Source of the DNA: Scleroderma bovista
Lineage: Eukaryota > Basidiomycota > Agaricomycetes > Boletales > Sclerodermataceae
DNA length: 64,000 nucleotides
Direction: 5' to 3'
Assembly (NCBI GenBank): GCA_037178675.1
Contig: JAYMGJ010000206.1
Span: forward strand, 248,001-312,000
The notes under the pieces were generated by a model. That model did no database searches and was not told the origin of the DNA. It was given only the letters and a program-made list of their open reading frames with translations. The position numbers and the translations under genes are program-made. The stretch's first letter is position 1. Each line of letters starts with the position of its first letter. Below are positions 30,621 through 43,200 of this stretch, piece after piece.

Positions 30621-33600
30621 ATGACCAAGACTACCGTGCTCGGGGTGCTTGCCCTGCTGTCAGTCTACACAGTCTACCACGCTGTATCCGACGTACCACG
30701 GCACATATCTCCCCATGGATGTCGCATGTCCTGGATGTCCCCGTCGTATCTCTCCCAGTCCGAGTTCAACACGTCCTGGACACCCCTTGCAAGCCGATAC
30801 TCCCTCTGGCTATACAGAGAAGTGGGATGGGAGCCTACACATGTGAGCAAGTCTCCCCTCGTCGGCTCAGGCTGATCCTACTGGTCCTTAGCCTATGGGC
30901 GTCCCTGCACTGTTCATTCCAGGGAGTGCAGGCTCATCGCACCAAGTACGCTCAATAGCCTCCTCCGCCGCTCGACAGTACTTTTCCTCCCCGTTTGTCG
31001 TCTCAGAGGAGTTCAGCGGACGAGGCATGAAGCCACTCGACGTGTACGCAGGTCCGTGCTGACAAGTCTTATCCTCATTACGCCTGATCATATGTTACGA
31101 CCACTACAGTCGACTTTAACGAAGACTTTTCTGCATTCCACGGGCCTACGCTCGACTCCCAGATCGCATACACCTCCACAGCGATCACCTACATTCTCTC
31201 TCGGTACCCTCCAAACACACAGATCATCCTCATAGGCCACTCCATGGGCGGCATCGTAGGCACCGCGCTCCTCCCCTCGCCTGATATATCCGCCCTCATC
31301 ACCATGTCCACGCCGCACACACTCCCCCCCGTCCGGTTCGACGCGCGCATCGAGGAAATCTACGCGCGGAACAGGCACATTCTGAGCGCCGACAAAGAGA
31401 CGCCCATCGTATCGCTGTGCGGAGGCGCCAGAGACCTGCTTATTTCGTCCGAGTCGTGTGCCTTGCCCGAAGTAGAAGGTGCACGGTCGGAGGAGGAGGT
31501 GTTCAGACGCACGGTGTTCATGTCCGCGCTGGAGGGCGCGTGGACGGGCGTGGGACATCTTGAGATGGTGTGGTGTCATCAGGTGCGTTGGCGTGTTGCT
31601 CGGGCGGTGCTTGAGCTTGGGGGTGCGGCGCGTACTGTACAGGCACGCACGGGCATTTTGGATCGCTGGCTGAGGGATGGGAATATTCTGCCACCTCATT
31701 TAGCTGCGCGTCCGGTGGAGTCCGATGTGGGCCAGGGGACCCGTGAGATACTTCCGGAGGGAATGCCTCTCGTATTAAAAAATCCACGTGGGCGGCGGAC
31801 GTATATTCTGCCTATCACACCCGCGAATGAGAGTGGGTCGAGTGTCCGACCGACTACGTTCGTGCTGTATGTCTCGAGAGGCGCTGTATTGGGCGTCGCG
31901 CCACATCACCCACTGGACCTCCGTGCGTCCGTGCAGCTCTGTGTGCCGTCCAGTGGAGGGGATCCTGATGTAGAGTCTGCTCGCTGTGTTCCCCTGGAGC
32001 CAACGACATTAAGGCTTCTTCCGAGTCCGCGCAGTGGCCAGCCGTTCCCAATACCAGAAGAGGGTTCTGACGAAAGCGAAGGGGTAGTCCTGTTTGGGGC
32101 GGAAATACCTCCAGGAGCAGAGGGTTGGGTAGGCGTAAGTATCGATGCTGGCGAGCAAGCCGGTGGATGGGTTGTCGGTGGATTTGATACCAGGGAAATT
32201 TTAATAAGCAATGTTGGACTTGCGGGTCGGGCGTCATTTTTCCAGACGATCACAATTAATTGACGATGACCTTTTACAGCATTGGTTTTCGGCACCGGAA
32301 AAATACAGCTTACGCCTGCGGACAGCGGGTTGAGGACCCGGGTTCATGTGCCGCATCTACCCCTTAATGCGCTTCTTGTTTACAGACTGATCCCTCAACT
32401 CGCTGACTCGTCTTCTTGTACCGGTAAGCACATCATTTTAGTGGTTGTTCGCTCACCAATACCTTCAAGATCCGCTGTATCCCCCTCTGCTCATGCACAC
32501 TTCGCGTTCGCCCGAGGTGCACTACTATCCCCTCAGACACAACAAACCCATTCCCCTCCACTCCCATGCTGCCGCGCCCTATGTCCCACGGCTAAAACTT
32601 CACCCGACCGAAGGACTGGACCTGACGATTTATTCGTCGGGTTCTAGCTGTGATGACGTGGTTGAACTTGCGCTTACTCTTGACTGGTGGGGATCACTGG
32701 GCAGGCTCGGCACACGATATCCGACGACGCTGCTCAGCTTCTGCGTCGCCATCGTCTCGCTCGTACTCTTCCACGCATGGCGCCCCTCTGAACGGCCGCG
32801 GAGCGTATCAGAGTCTCTGGAAGCATTCGTAAGTGGCACCATGCCCCGGCTCATGGGTATTGCTGCCATTGCAGCCTTACTCCCTCTCGGACCAGAGTGG
32901 TACCTAGGTTTGAGCGGAGAGTTGGGGCTGCTGGCAAGTTTGTGGGCGATGCTTTTTGTCGGGTTGGCGTCGGGCCTGGTGTGCGTCAGCTGGTGGGCCC
33001 TGCAGGCTCTGATGTGGCCTCTGCAATTTATAGCGACGGCCGTTATATCGAGGTACGTCCCCGTCGTGCGTCCTGCGCAGGGACTGGTACTGAGGCTCCC
33101 GTCAGGAAACCTGAGGACCCTGGTTTGAGGCGCAGCACAGTCGTTTCCATGGGACTTGTGTTGTTCTTGATTTTTTTGTTTGTCCCGTGGCAAGTGGCGT
33201 TCTTGGGATGTTGGATTATCCAGCTTCTGCACTGCGCAGCGCATCTCCGAGATGGACGTGCCTCGAGCATGGCGAATATCCCCATTGAGGCGATACCCCT
33301 CCGACTACAAACTGGTGATGGCGACGGCGACGGCGACTCGTGCGAACTGACAGGAAACGGGGAGCTTGAATCCTCCGCGATCCGTGACACTTGTCGATCG
33401 CCGACCGCACACGCCCAGGCATGCCGAGCGGCGGCACATGCGTTCCATCAAAACACACACATTCTGCTACTGCTAACGTGGCTACTGCCTCTGACGGCTC
33501 CGGTGCTTGCTGTATGGGTGCGCACGCTGCTGACTGCAGGATACACCACACCGTTCAACGGGGATCACAACGTGGTCAAGGTTGCGCCGATATTGTGGCT

Positions 33601-33853
33601 AGTGGATTACCTTGGCCGGGCCCGAACTCTCGATACTAGGTATTCTGCCCTTTTTTTCTTTTAAAAAAATATCGGTTTATTCATGTGTCTCTGTAGAAGC
33701 TGGGGGAGGTTGTCTCCCCGATGGGGCTTTGCTGTCGTTAGTGTTGTGTCGATGTCGATGGGCGGTCGCTGGGTGTACTTGGCGTATGACGTTGCGAACG
33801 CTCAGGTCGGACTCATGCTCCTTTGGGACGTATGGCTGTGGTACTTGAGATGA
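30621..33853 (+). CDS. BST1: GPI inositol-deacylase (PGAP1/Bst1)
   Basis: Seven exons (30621-30842, 30892-31051, 31110-32225, 32280-32423, 32470-33052, 33106-33639, 33697-33853) give 971 aa. The enzyme removes the inositol acyl chain from GPI-anchored proteins in the ER, a step needed for export and quality control. An N-terminal signal anchor (VLGVLALLSVYTVYHA) is followed by the conserved CRMSWMSPSYL, VPALFIPGSAGSSHQVRSIA, VDFNEDFSAFHG and lipase motif GHSMGG with Ser171. The GHLEMVWCHQVRW block probably carries the catalytic His. About eight hydrophobic segments occupy the C-terminal 350 residues. A small imperfect GGCGAC repeat codes an acidic DGDGDGDS loop between membrane spans. It lies 247 bases downstream of 14-3-3 in tandem. 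Confidence 0.93.
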
Positions 33854-34292
33854 GTATTTATTATTAAGGGGATAGGTGCATTCCATTCAGTGAACATCAT
33901 TAATCAAAACACTTACGACGGCTCGACTCCATATGTATTGATTGAGATGCGGCGAGGGCAATGACTCTGGTAAGTCGCGTTTCTTCTACAGGTTGTTGCT
34001 GTGACGGCTGTGGCGTGATAGCAGCATGATGCCCAGGACGATTTCATGACACCATAAACGTATGCATTCGTCAGGTTGACTGCTTGCGACACGGCGCTTG
34101 CCAGCCAATTACACCAGTCCCAGCTTTAGGTGTGCGCGCACTCGATAGAGTATCACATGTCATATGGTTGCCGCTGTGGATGCTGAGGCTGCCGCTGATC
34201 TTTCTTCTGACTCAGCGCTAAAGCTGTAGAAATGGAATCGCGAATTCAGGTATAAAGGTTTTGGGATTCAAGTGAGATGTGTACTTGTCACC
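33854..34292. other. Spacer
   Basis: Non-coding between BST1 and the DUF6593-like gene. A TATAAA at 34252 about 40 bases before the next ATG may be its TATA box. Confidence 0.4.
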
Positions 34293-34927
34293 ATGCATCC
34301 TACCGAACACATGCGACTCACATTCAGCACTAACTATTGCCTGGATGCCCTTATCTTGGACGACCATGGCCAGACACTATATAGGGTGTCACCCGGCGGT
34401 TGTCTCTCTCAGACGACCATTACCAAGATAAATGGTCCCGGTCACAATACGGAGGTGCTCGCCGGTATCGACTGGAGTAGCAACATCATCTCGTTCCAGG
34501 GGAATGAGATTGATGCAGATCATCTGCTTTGCCAGCGGAGGTTTGCCACGTATGCTGTTTTCTTAATAGAGGGGACGAAGGATTGACCGGTAGACAGGGG
34601 TCGCTGTTTTGTCGGACCTGATAATCACACTTACAAATGGAAGATACGGAGCCCAGATTGCTGGGTACGTTCATGTCCGTCGCCTAGTATTGTGGCAATC
34701 GCTGACCAATGGGTCTTGCGTAGCTCAAACGACAAGACACAGGCGTTGAGCTTGTCAGGTACCATCCACCAAATCTGGGCCTTACATCTCCTGCACATCG
34801 ACCGTATCTACAGGTGTGCCCATCGTTGGGCCACATGTTGGACTTCGTCGTGGTGACCTTCATTTATGCAGAAGAATTGAGCAAGCGATTACAACGTCGC
34901 TGGGGGTGCAGGAATCGCGCTAGTTGA
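34293..34927 (+). CDS. DUF6593-like basidiomycete protein
   Basis: Exons 34293-34549, 34598-34664 and 34724-34927 give 175 aa. The pattern matches the DUF6593 family that is expanded in mushrooms. An N-terminal strand is LTFSTNYCLDALILDDHGQ. Next comes VLAGIDWSSNIISFQGNEID, then the FVGPDNHTYKWKI strand, RPYLQVCPSLGHMLDFVVVT and a final helix (FIYAEELSKRLQRR). These are small beta-rich cytosolic proteins of unknown function. The first ATG (34293) is used because the upstream in-frame codon is GTG. Both introns are short and keep the domain in frame. Confidence 0.75.
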
Positions 34928-37381
34928 ACATGCGATGGACATGAACAAAGGTTTTTTTCAATTTCCAGGGGAATCACGCTGTCACCGCCATAAATCTACT
35001 AGTCTGCTCTAGGCGGCCCCAAGAGGGAAGCGTGTCCCTCTCCCCCAAGGTAAACTGCCGTACCTGTATCTGACTTACTGGTATTTGGCCCCGAACAGCG
35101 CCATCGCAGACACAGACACTTTATTTACTATGTCATAGTCACATTATATTGCTCTCCTTGGCTCGTATACCCCGTTACTATATTTATAAATATAACCACA
35201 GCGTACGTCGGAACTACTAAGAGCTGCTGAGCTTCCACGGAAGTCGAAATCGGAGAACACACGGAGCCTGCAAGTTCAAGGCTTGTGCCTAATGATGATT
35301 TGCCTTGTTTGCTCCTTCGAACAACACTTGTAAACACGGGACGGGGGCCTAATTGAATCCGATCTTGATATACATCTGGACGAATTTGAAGTTTCCAAAC
35401 TTTCCAGCCTAAGGTTCGTATTTGTGGCCCATCTGTATCTCTGCTGTCAACACCACGACTCAGTGGGTGGATCGTAAGTACTTGATTTACATAAAATCTT
35501 TTGATGTGAAACCTGTGGGCATCGTCGGCCCTTGCGGCATACTAATAGGTTAACGGGAAATAATTTGTTTCCCCGGTACTAGAACATCGTAAGCAGGCTG
35601 TCCAGGAATCCCAACTAACTTATTTGTACAATCAAGGAACCTATTTTGCTGTTCTCGGAGTAGCTTTGAACAAATTCAAATCAGCAGTCCCGGCTGTTTC
35701 AGCTTCCTCGTGCTTCGCCTTTTGCGTCGTACACCTGTGGTGAGTGTGCAAGTGCGGTCTTCTATTTATAGTGTCCTTGTTTCTGTGGACCGTGTGACGC
35801 CCATAGGGATGATAGCTTGTCAAACCCTACTGTGGCTGACGACCTTCGATGGTGTGTCTACCGTTGGTTTTTTGAGCACAAAGAAAGCTGATAGCATGCC
35901 AGTCAAAATCCATGAGGTTCGTGTTCGACATTGAAATCCACGAGGTTTGTTATTGCAACTCAGATGCACCTCGCCGTGAGGTGCGCCGGTTACCCACTGC
36001 GATAATGGATACACGTATCATGCCCACCTCGTTTTCGCTGCCCAGCGTCGAGTTTATAATAATCCGTTATCCAGCGAAAGTCAGGCTTTTTTTCAATTTG
36101 TAAGATACGCTGGGAACGGGTTTAATTAATATCGATCATCCCTGTCGAGCCTCTCCTAAAAGCTAGCGGCAGTAGCCTGTCATTCTAATCTTAGTATCGG
36201 TGCTAACACAGCAAGTGGTGCTGTGCCATTTCTATGAGTTGGGTGTTGCAGTTGGTGAAGAAGCAGGGTCTCTATATCTTGTAGTGCATTTCCCAATTGG
36301 TTCACCCTTGGAAAACCCTGATGTGATCCGGGTTAGTTTGGTACAGGGTGTCGACCACTGGTTTCTTATCGACGAAGCGACACGGCGAACTTTGCTGGAC
36401 TACAGTCACATACCCTGCTCTTTACAGTAATGGGATTCGACACTTTTAGTCTAGGGACCCAGCCTTGTGGAAAGAGTCCCGCGAGCCAAAAAAGCAGACT
36501 TTCTGATCAGAAGTCCCTTTTTCACAGGCCTACGTGCGAGTACATAGAAAAATCCAGAGTGCAAGTTGCTGGACATGCGACGTTATTCCGACCCCGTTTC
36601 ACTGATGAGAACGTCGTGGCTCGTGAAAGCGGACTGGCCCGTGCGAGTACGCTCAGCATCATCTTGCCCCCATCCACCGGAACTTGACAGTTTTGCATCA
36701 CTAGCTATGAGTCACATTCTGGACTACATCGCCACTGGCGGCATTCTTTTCGTGGAGAAGGCAAGTCAAAGAATACGGATCCGAGCGCCCATGCGATGGG
36801 TGGGGCGGTCCGCATGCTTACTGTAAAGACAAAGTCGGAACAAATATTACTTCGTTCAATGTCTCTTCGGTAAGTTGTCGGATATTTATGTTTGATGGTC
36901 TGACTTGTACGTCTGGGGGAAGTCGCTGTGGTCACTATAGGACGGTCTTTATGTGCCTCTTCCTAGTGAAATTTATCCACAGAAAATCAAAAACAGAAAT
37001 AACAAACTCAACTTCGCAAGGGAAGTTTGGATCAATGGAGGGTTTACTTTTAGCATGGTGTTCAGCTCTCAAGTGGCTTGTATGATACAAGACTAGTACA
37101 AGTCATGTCGCTGATTAGCCAGAGGGGCTTGAGAACACGTGACACTCACGTCACGATGTGCACGTGGATTGCTTTTCGGAGGTCAACATTTCCGAAAGAA
37201 CCAGCATCACATATCGTCTCGTCCCTCCTATTGAACGACCGACCCTCGCTGGTCCCAGGAGAGACCACGCGACAAGCCTAGAACGAGTAAACTATCGTAT
37301 TTGGAGGTAAAGTTGTTCACTTATCCCGTATTGCTATCGTAAAGAGGTATCGGATGATCTAGCTCTCGCAATCCCGGCAGC
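34928..37381. other. Gene-poor stretch with one decayed coding segment
   Basis: No intact gene. At 36200-36430 a 76-codon plus-strand frame (for example EEAGSLYLVVHFPIGSPLE) looks coding and ends at TTTACAG-TAA. The following 400 bases contain protein-like text in shifting frames up to about 36825 (MSHILDYIATGGILFVEKA). I cannot assemble one protein or name a family. The stretch is AT-richer than its neighbours around 35100-35650. Confidence 0.45.
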
Positions 37382-39968
37382 ATGACTTCACCGCGTGACA
37401 TGCCTATGCCTTCAAGTTCCCCAGTATCTGTGAGGGGCAGTCCAATTACGAGACGGAGTCGGGGGGACAGTATCAGCCAAACAGACTTGGTTGACTCAAG
37501 CGCGCGTTCACGCCAACCACCCTACCTGCATCCTTTCGACCATAACGACCCAGACTCCCTTGAGCGGCAAAGGACTATGGATGTTGATATGGCCTTGCAT
37601 CTCTCTCGTGCCCGCAGAGAAACCATTGTCTCCCCTTCTTCCCCCTACGAACCCACACTTCATGCAGAGTCCGATCACGCTTTCACTCTTCTTACGGAAT
37701 CGGAGCAACATGACTTCGGCGTCCCTCGCGATGATGGGATCCACAACGTTCCCCGAGATATAGTCAATGGAATACAGGTCGAATCACACCGTTCCACAAC
37801 GCCGGTTGATCTTGAATTTCAGCCTCTTGAAACCACTCATAATCACGCCCTGATAGACACTTTCGACGGACGGTACCCACCAGTGCATAATGAAGATGCG
37901 TCAGCATCGATGTCCGGACTTCCAAGTTATCAAGCCAATATGTCGCGCTCCATCTTTGACTTTACTTCACTGGAGACATTCGCTACGCAGGAAAAGGCCA
38001 ATTTAGGAATAACGCCCAGCAATCCCCCTCCGTTCAGAAGAAGACATTCGAGAAATGTCCAAGCCGATGACGCAGCACAATCGTCTATTCCTGCGGCAGA
38101 TGCACAGACACCTGGTGAGTTCTCTAGCGGCGACCCCCCTCCACCTCCTCGACTGGGTGCTCGACACCGCAAGTTGAGCCAGAGCAGTCCCATCCCTCGC
38201 ATCCACCGTAGGGCCATGCGAGGAAAAGCGGCGCTATTTGAAAGTCGAAACACCGAGCCGGCTCCTGGATTCCCTGCGTGTCTCATGGGCGCCGGGCAGC
38301 TGAGCACCGTGCCTTCCGTGGAAAACCTTTCGACTGTTGGCCAGCCATATATCTCCGCAACGCTCGGGAGTGTGCCAGGAATGATGGCTCCTTTTGACGA
38401 TAGACCATACAGGTTTTCATTCTACTCAAACGCACTTTCTGCCACGATCCATGCTAGAAGCTTGTGTGAATTGCCAGCTGAGGGACAGTTGTTCGAAGAG
38501 CTATTTACTGGTATATCCAATGCTACAAGACAAGGCGGTGCAACGAGTGCGTCGTTCACATTTTGTTGGTCATGGCCTAGTTTTTATTATGCTTTAATTC
38601 TTTCGGACCTCCAGGGGGAACTGGTAGTCGTCAAAATGAGAAGCCTGCAGGGGATGATCCTGGACGGGGAAATGGGAATGCTGGCGACTACGAAGCAAAC
38701 ACGTGGTGGCTTGACATTCTCTGTCCGACTGATGAGGAGATGAAAGTTTTGAGCAAGGTACTGGCGTCATTCTGCATGTGGGACAGCATGCTAAGGCCTA
38801 TTATGGTCCGTTCTTTTTAGGTGTTTAGCATTCATCCCCTCACCACTGAAGATATCCAAATGGAGGAAGCTCGGGAGAAAATCGAGCTATTCCGGAATTA
38901 CTATTTGGTTTGCTTCCGGAGTTTCGAACAGGACCCGTACAGTCCTACGTATCTCGAGCCCCTGAACATGTACATCGTTGTCTTCCGTGAAGGCATCCTG
39001 TCGGTGAGTCCTTAAACTCGCTGTGAATGGTCTGTAGTTGGCTCACAAGTCACCGGCGGATCTTCTCAAAGTTCCATTTCCGACCCACTCCACATCCGCA
39101 GAACGTCCGCCGACGGATTAAACAACTAAAAGATTACATAAACGTCACCTCAGACTGGATTTCATATGCCCTCATTGACGACATTACGGATGCCTTTGGA
39201 CCACTCATACAATCTATCGAATATGAGGTAGACTCCATCGATGAGTTGGTGCTCATCCTGAAGGATACCGAACAAAGCGACATGTTACGCCGGATCGGGA
39301 GGTGCAGAAAGAAGGTATTGGGTCTTCTCAGGCTTATGGGCAACAAGGCGGACGTTGTCAAGGGACTTGCCAAGAGATGTAATGAGAACTGGAGAGTAGC
39401 TCCTACTTCGGATATCGTGAGTTTCCTCTCGCATGTTGTAATTGCCAAGTCCTCATCATAATGGGTAAAGGGGCTATATCTGTCCGACATACAGGTACGG
39501 TGATAGTCCCTGCGGCAGAAAAAAATACATTAATCCCGAACAGGACCATCTGATTACTATGACGCAAAACTTAAATCACTACGAAAAAATTCTTTCCCGC
39601 TCACACTCGAACTACCTAGCCCAGATCTCCATCGAAATGACCGACGCGAACAACCAGATCAACGACGTCCTTTCGAAATTGACTGCGTTGGGTACCGTTC
39701 TTATACCCATGAACCTGGTCACGGGTGGGTTGCTATTTGATATCATCTCCGGCAAATTCGAGAATTACGCTTTCCCACAGGTCTGTGGGGAATGAACGTC
39801 CATGTGCCAGGGCAAGATATTACGGTAGGTGACTTCCGAATTGTGTGCAGGTCTTGCTCAAATACACCTGTGCAGGAGGGATACACATGGTTCAGTTCTA
39901 TAGTTGCCGCGCTAGCAGCCTTCGCTGTGGTTGGCGCATACACGACATATAAATTTATGCGACGGTGA
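37382..39968 (+). CDS. CorA/ALR-MNR-type magnesium transporter
   Basis: Eight exons (37382-38537, 38615-38757, 38821-39003, 39072-39416, 39471-39494, 39544-39724, 39781-39824, 39876-39968) give 722 aa. It is a divalent cation channel of the eukaryotic CorA (2-TM-GxN) family. A Ser/Pro-rich cytosolic N-terminus of about 400 residues precedes the CorA domain: WWLDILCPTDEEMKVLSKVF, IHPLTTEDIQMEEAREK and LEPLNMYIVVFREGIL. The long helix carries TMTQNLNHYEKILSRSHSNY. TM1 ends in the selectivity motif GMN at 681-683 (LWGMNVHVPGQ) and TM2 follows at about 695-718. Whether it is plasma-membrane ALR1 or vacuolar MNR2 cannot be decided from sequence alone. Exon 5 is a 24-nt microexon. Confidence 0.92.
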
Positions 39969-40280
39969 TGTTTTACTCTATTATTCTGGTTCTGGGGACA
40001 CTTGGTGACCAACGGCACATCGGTCGGAGTTTTGCTGCTAACGAACTTTCCTAGAGAGGGGCACGTACAAGTCCTGCTATGCCGAATCCTCGCACATCTG
40101 CATTTATTCATATTCAGTACATGGTCACAGCACTTGTTGTAATGTAGCATAGACAAATGACAGCTGGCATACGTAGAGAGAAAAGGTCAATTTGGTTGAT
40201 GCGACCACCAAGATTTATTCTGTACGTGATACATAAAAATGAAACCAAATCAAGAACAACAATAATCCAACAACAAAGTT
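39969..40280. other. Convergent 3' intergenic region
   Basis: 312 bases between the stops of the magnesium transporter and KDM5. A/T-rich stretches near 40215-40275 may hold polyadenylation signals for the minus-strand gene. Nothing else seen. Confidence 0.45.
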
Positions 40281-43200
40281 CTATTTATTCTTGGACAGAT
40301 GATTGGTGGGCCTCATTGGCGGGGTATCGCTCGGTCGCGATGATTTGGGAATTAAGGTCGTAGAAGTAAGAAATGGGATAGACGAGGAGGGACGGGGAGA
40401 AGGCTCTGTATCCACAGGCGACACGATCATAGCGAGCGAGGGAGACAGTGTCTGCTGCATGGCACGTGCAGGGACCGACGCCGGTGGCAGAACTGGTGTC
40501 TGCGGTGGACGCCTTGCCTGTTTAGGCGATCGCGATCCAGTGGGTTCTGGTGGTGGTGACTCATCCGCAAACTTCCGCTTCTTACCAGAGTGTGGTGATG
40601 CAGAGAGCGGCTGCGGCGGTTGTGGAGGCTGTGACGGCGAGTGTTCTGGAACTTCCGAACGACGAGTAGGAGCTGGATTTGATGTAATAGTATGCCATTG
40701 GGTGGTCCATGGTGGCGGGGGAGGAACATGGTGCCCATTTGTGGGTGGTTGTTTAATCAGTTCAAATACTGGTGTGGGGGGTGTGGGCAATGGTAGCGGA
40801 GTGTGTGAGTGACGACGACTCCCCGACTGTCCCGATTCGACAGGCCGAGAATGAAAAGAGAGTGGGGCGGGAGTGCTGGGTGGTGGGAATGAACCGTTTA
40901 CACCGTCTGATGAGCTCGTCGAGAACCGGATTAGTTCCACAAAGAGGGTGTGAGTGTAAGGAGGAAGCATCTTGGTGTAAATAACCTCTTTACTGGAATC
41001 CTCCAACATGGCGGCAGTGTTGACATAGGTATCTGGTTCTTGATTGTCTATGGCCAATTTAGTCACCGTCAGCGCTCTGTAAAGAAAAAACCTACCAATG
41101 TGTTTCACCCGCACCTCCGAATATGCATACAATTGTTTCTTGCGGATACAACATAAGGGACACATGAAGCGATTTTGCTTCCGACCCACAGGACCATCGA
41201 TCGGGAAGAATACGCATCCAGCATGATATCGTCGGTTGCATGCTTCGCATTCAACTGTAGGGTAGTTGAGTAGGTATGACGTACGCCCTCTGCAGATGCA
41301 ACGAGTGCCATCCATCCAGTCTTTGTCTATGTCTTGTCCAAAAACAAATTTTGGACGGCGCCTCTTCTTCGGACGGACAGGGGCGGGTTGACCTGCAAGA
41401 ATGCGATGCAACCCTGCCAAGTCGAGACCAAAGGAGACTTCCCGTGATGGCGACACAGCAAACTGGATCTTGTAGAGCTTCCGCATGTAATGTCGTACTT
41501 GAGGAATATATTCTGGTCGCTGATTTCCGGACTGTGATGCGAAAGTCAAGAAGTGCCCGATCACGGACGACAATCGGTCCACCCGGTGTACAATGAGTTC
41601 GAGTTGCTTCCAGTCATCAGAATAATTCTTGGCAATTTCCGGGGCGGATAGCAGTATTTGGGGTAAGAAGCAGAAGTGCCAGTTACGCTTCTTGTGGATT
41701 GCACCGTTCCAATGTCGGTGGTCACAGAACGGACATGACCCACCATTCGCCGCGCATTCGCCGTGGAATCTAGCAAAGCAGTGGTCACATTGCACCGCAT
41801 CAGACTGGGTACCGGGGGGAGGAGGCCGGACAGGCATGTTACAAATACAAGTGAAGTATTCGTCATTAGGGGGGAGATCGTCTTCCGGGCGAGTAGCGTC
41901 AACGACGTCACTGAGAATATCCTGCCCATGGCCACTGCCGTGCTGCTGACAATACCATGGCAAGTCTTCCAGCCACTTTTCGTAGTGTGTGAGCTGAACG
42001 TCTAGCTTCTCGAAGACGGGAAGCGAGAACATGGTGAGATGTTCTTTGGCATAGGAGCGCCAATTCTTCATCATGTCAAATACGTCTGTGTCATCTCGGT
42101 GCTGATAGCGGTTTCTCAGAATACCCTCGCAACGACTCTCAAGGTCTAGAGCAAACTCTGCAGTCTGTTTCAGGTCCCTGATCGCCGGAATACTGAAGTC
42201 CTTCTCGGCGCGGGCGACGAACCTCATGACCTCCAATACCTTGGGTCGTAACCCTTGGGCATCAGGAAGCAACCAAGCTTTGGCCTGCTTCTCGAAGTCC
42301 TTGGCCTTGCTTCGAGCGGATATAAGCCGATCATAGATGCTGATGTCAACGGGAACACTAGGATCCAACTCGGAGCATTCATCGAGCTCTTCGATGGTCT
42401 TGAACGGCTGATCCAAAACGTGCCTCGCCTTCTCTTCCCATTCGTTACCCGCGCGTTGCCTTGCTTGCAGCGTTTTCATGGATTTGTTGTCCGGCGGAAT
42501 GTTACAAGCATTGGCGCGAGACAAGAGATTGCGTATCTCCTCCAAAGTCTGCGTGGTATCCTCAGCCTTGTCCTCGAGTTCGTTGACGAGCTGTTCCCGG
42601 GAGACAATCTTCTCGACCTTGTAGATCTCTTCGAGAGAGACATTAACAGAAGACGCCTCCATAAGAAGACGCTGGCACTCGCTGAGGAAGGCGTCGCGCT
42701 CAGTAGTGGCACGGCTGTCATCTAGCAATGCCGCAGCCTTATCGCGAATTTGCTCCGCTTGGTCTGCTAGTTGCCGCAAAGTGCCGATCTCCGGCGCATC
42801 AAAGCCTAGGATGGTCGCCTCCTTTAGCAACGCCTGAAGGTCCTCCAGACTGCGATCAGGTCTGTCACCCGGATCCCGCTCATCAAACACCGGTGGGATA
42901 GGCTCGTTAGGTGGTCGGCCACGTGAGCGGCGCGATCGCTTCCGGCTTTGTTTGCGGATGATAAATGTGTTCGCAGAGTCAACCCACTCGTTAGCCCTGT
43001 TCACGCATCTGCGTAGGGTTGCGAGCTCGGGAAGGGGATAGTTAATACGTTCCCCCTCTGCAAGGAGTGCTCGAAGGGAACGGAGTGGGGGAACGCTGCT
43101 TTCCGAGAGAACCTTGTCGAGCTTGGCCGTCCAGGCCGTTGGGATGGAAGCACGTTCGTCGACCTTGGCCAAGATTTCCTTAAGATCTGAATCAGAGACC

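Noticed and set aside
31088..31699. 203-codon minus-strand open frame
   Set aside because: Antisense shadow of the high-GC BST1 exon 3, with no family motif, while the plus strand carries a clear GPI inositol-deacylase.
41077..41095. 19-base intron-like GTAGG...TTTACAG (minus strand) inside the last KDM5 exon
   Set aside because: Far too short, and removing it or any longer GT-start version puts a stop in frame; the sequence is read as coding.
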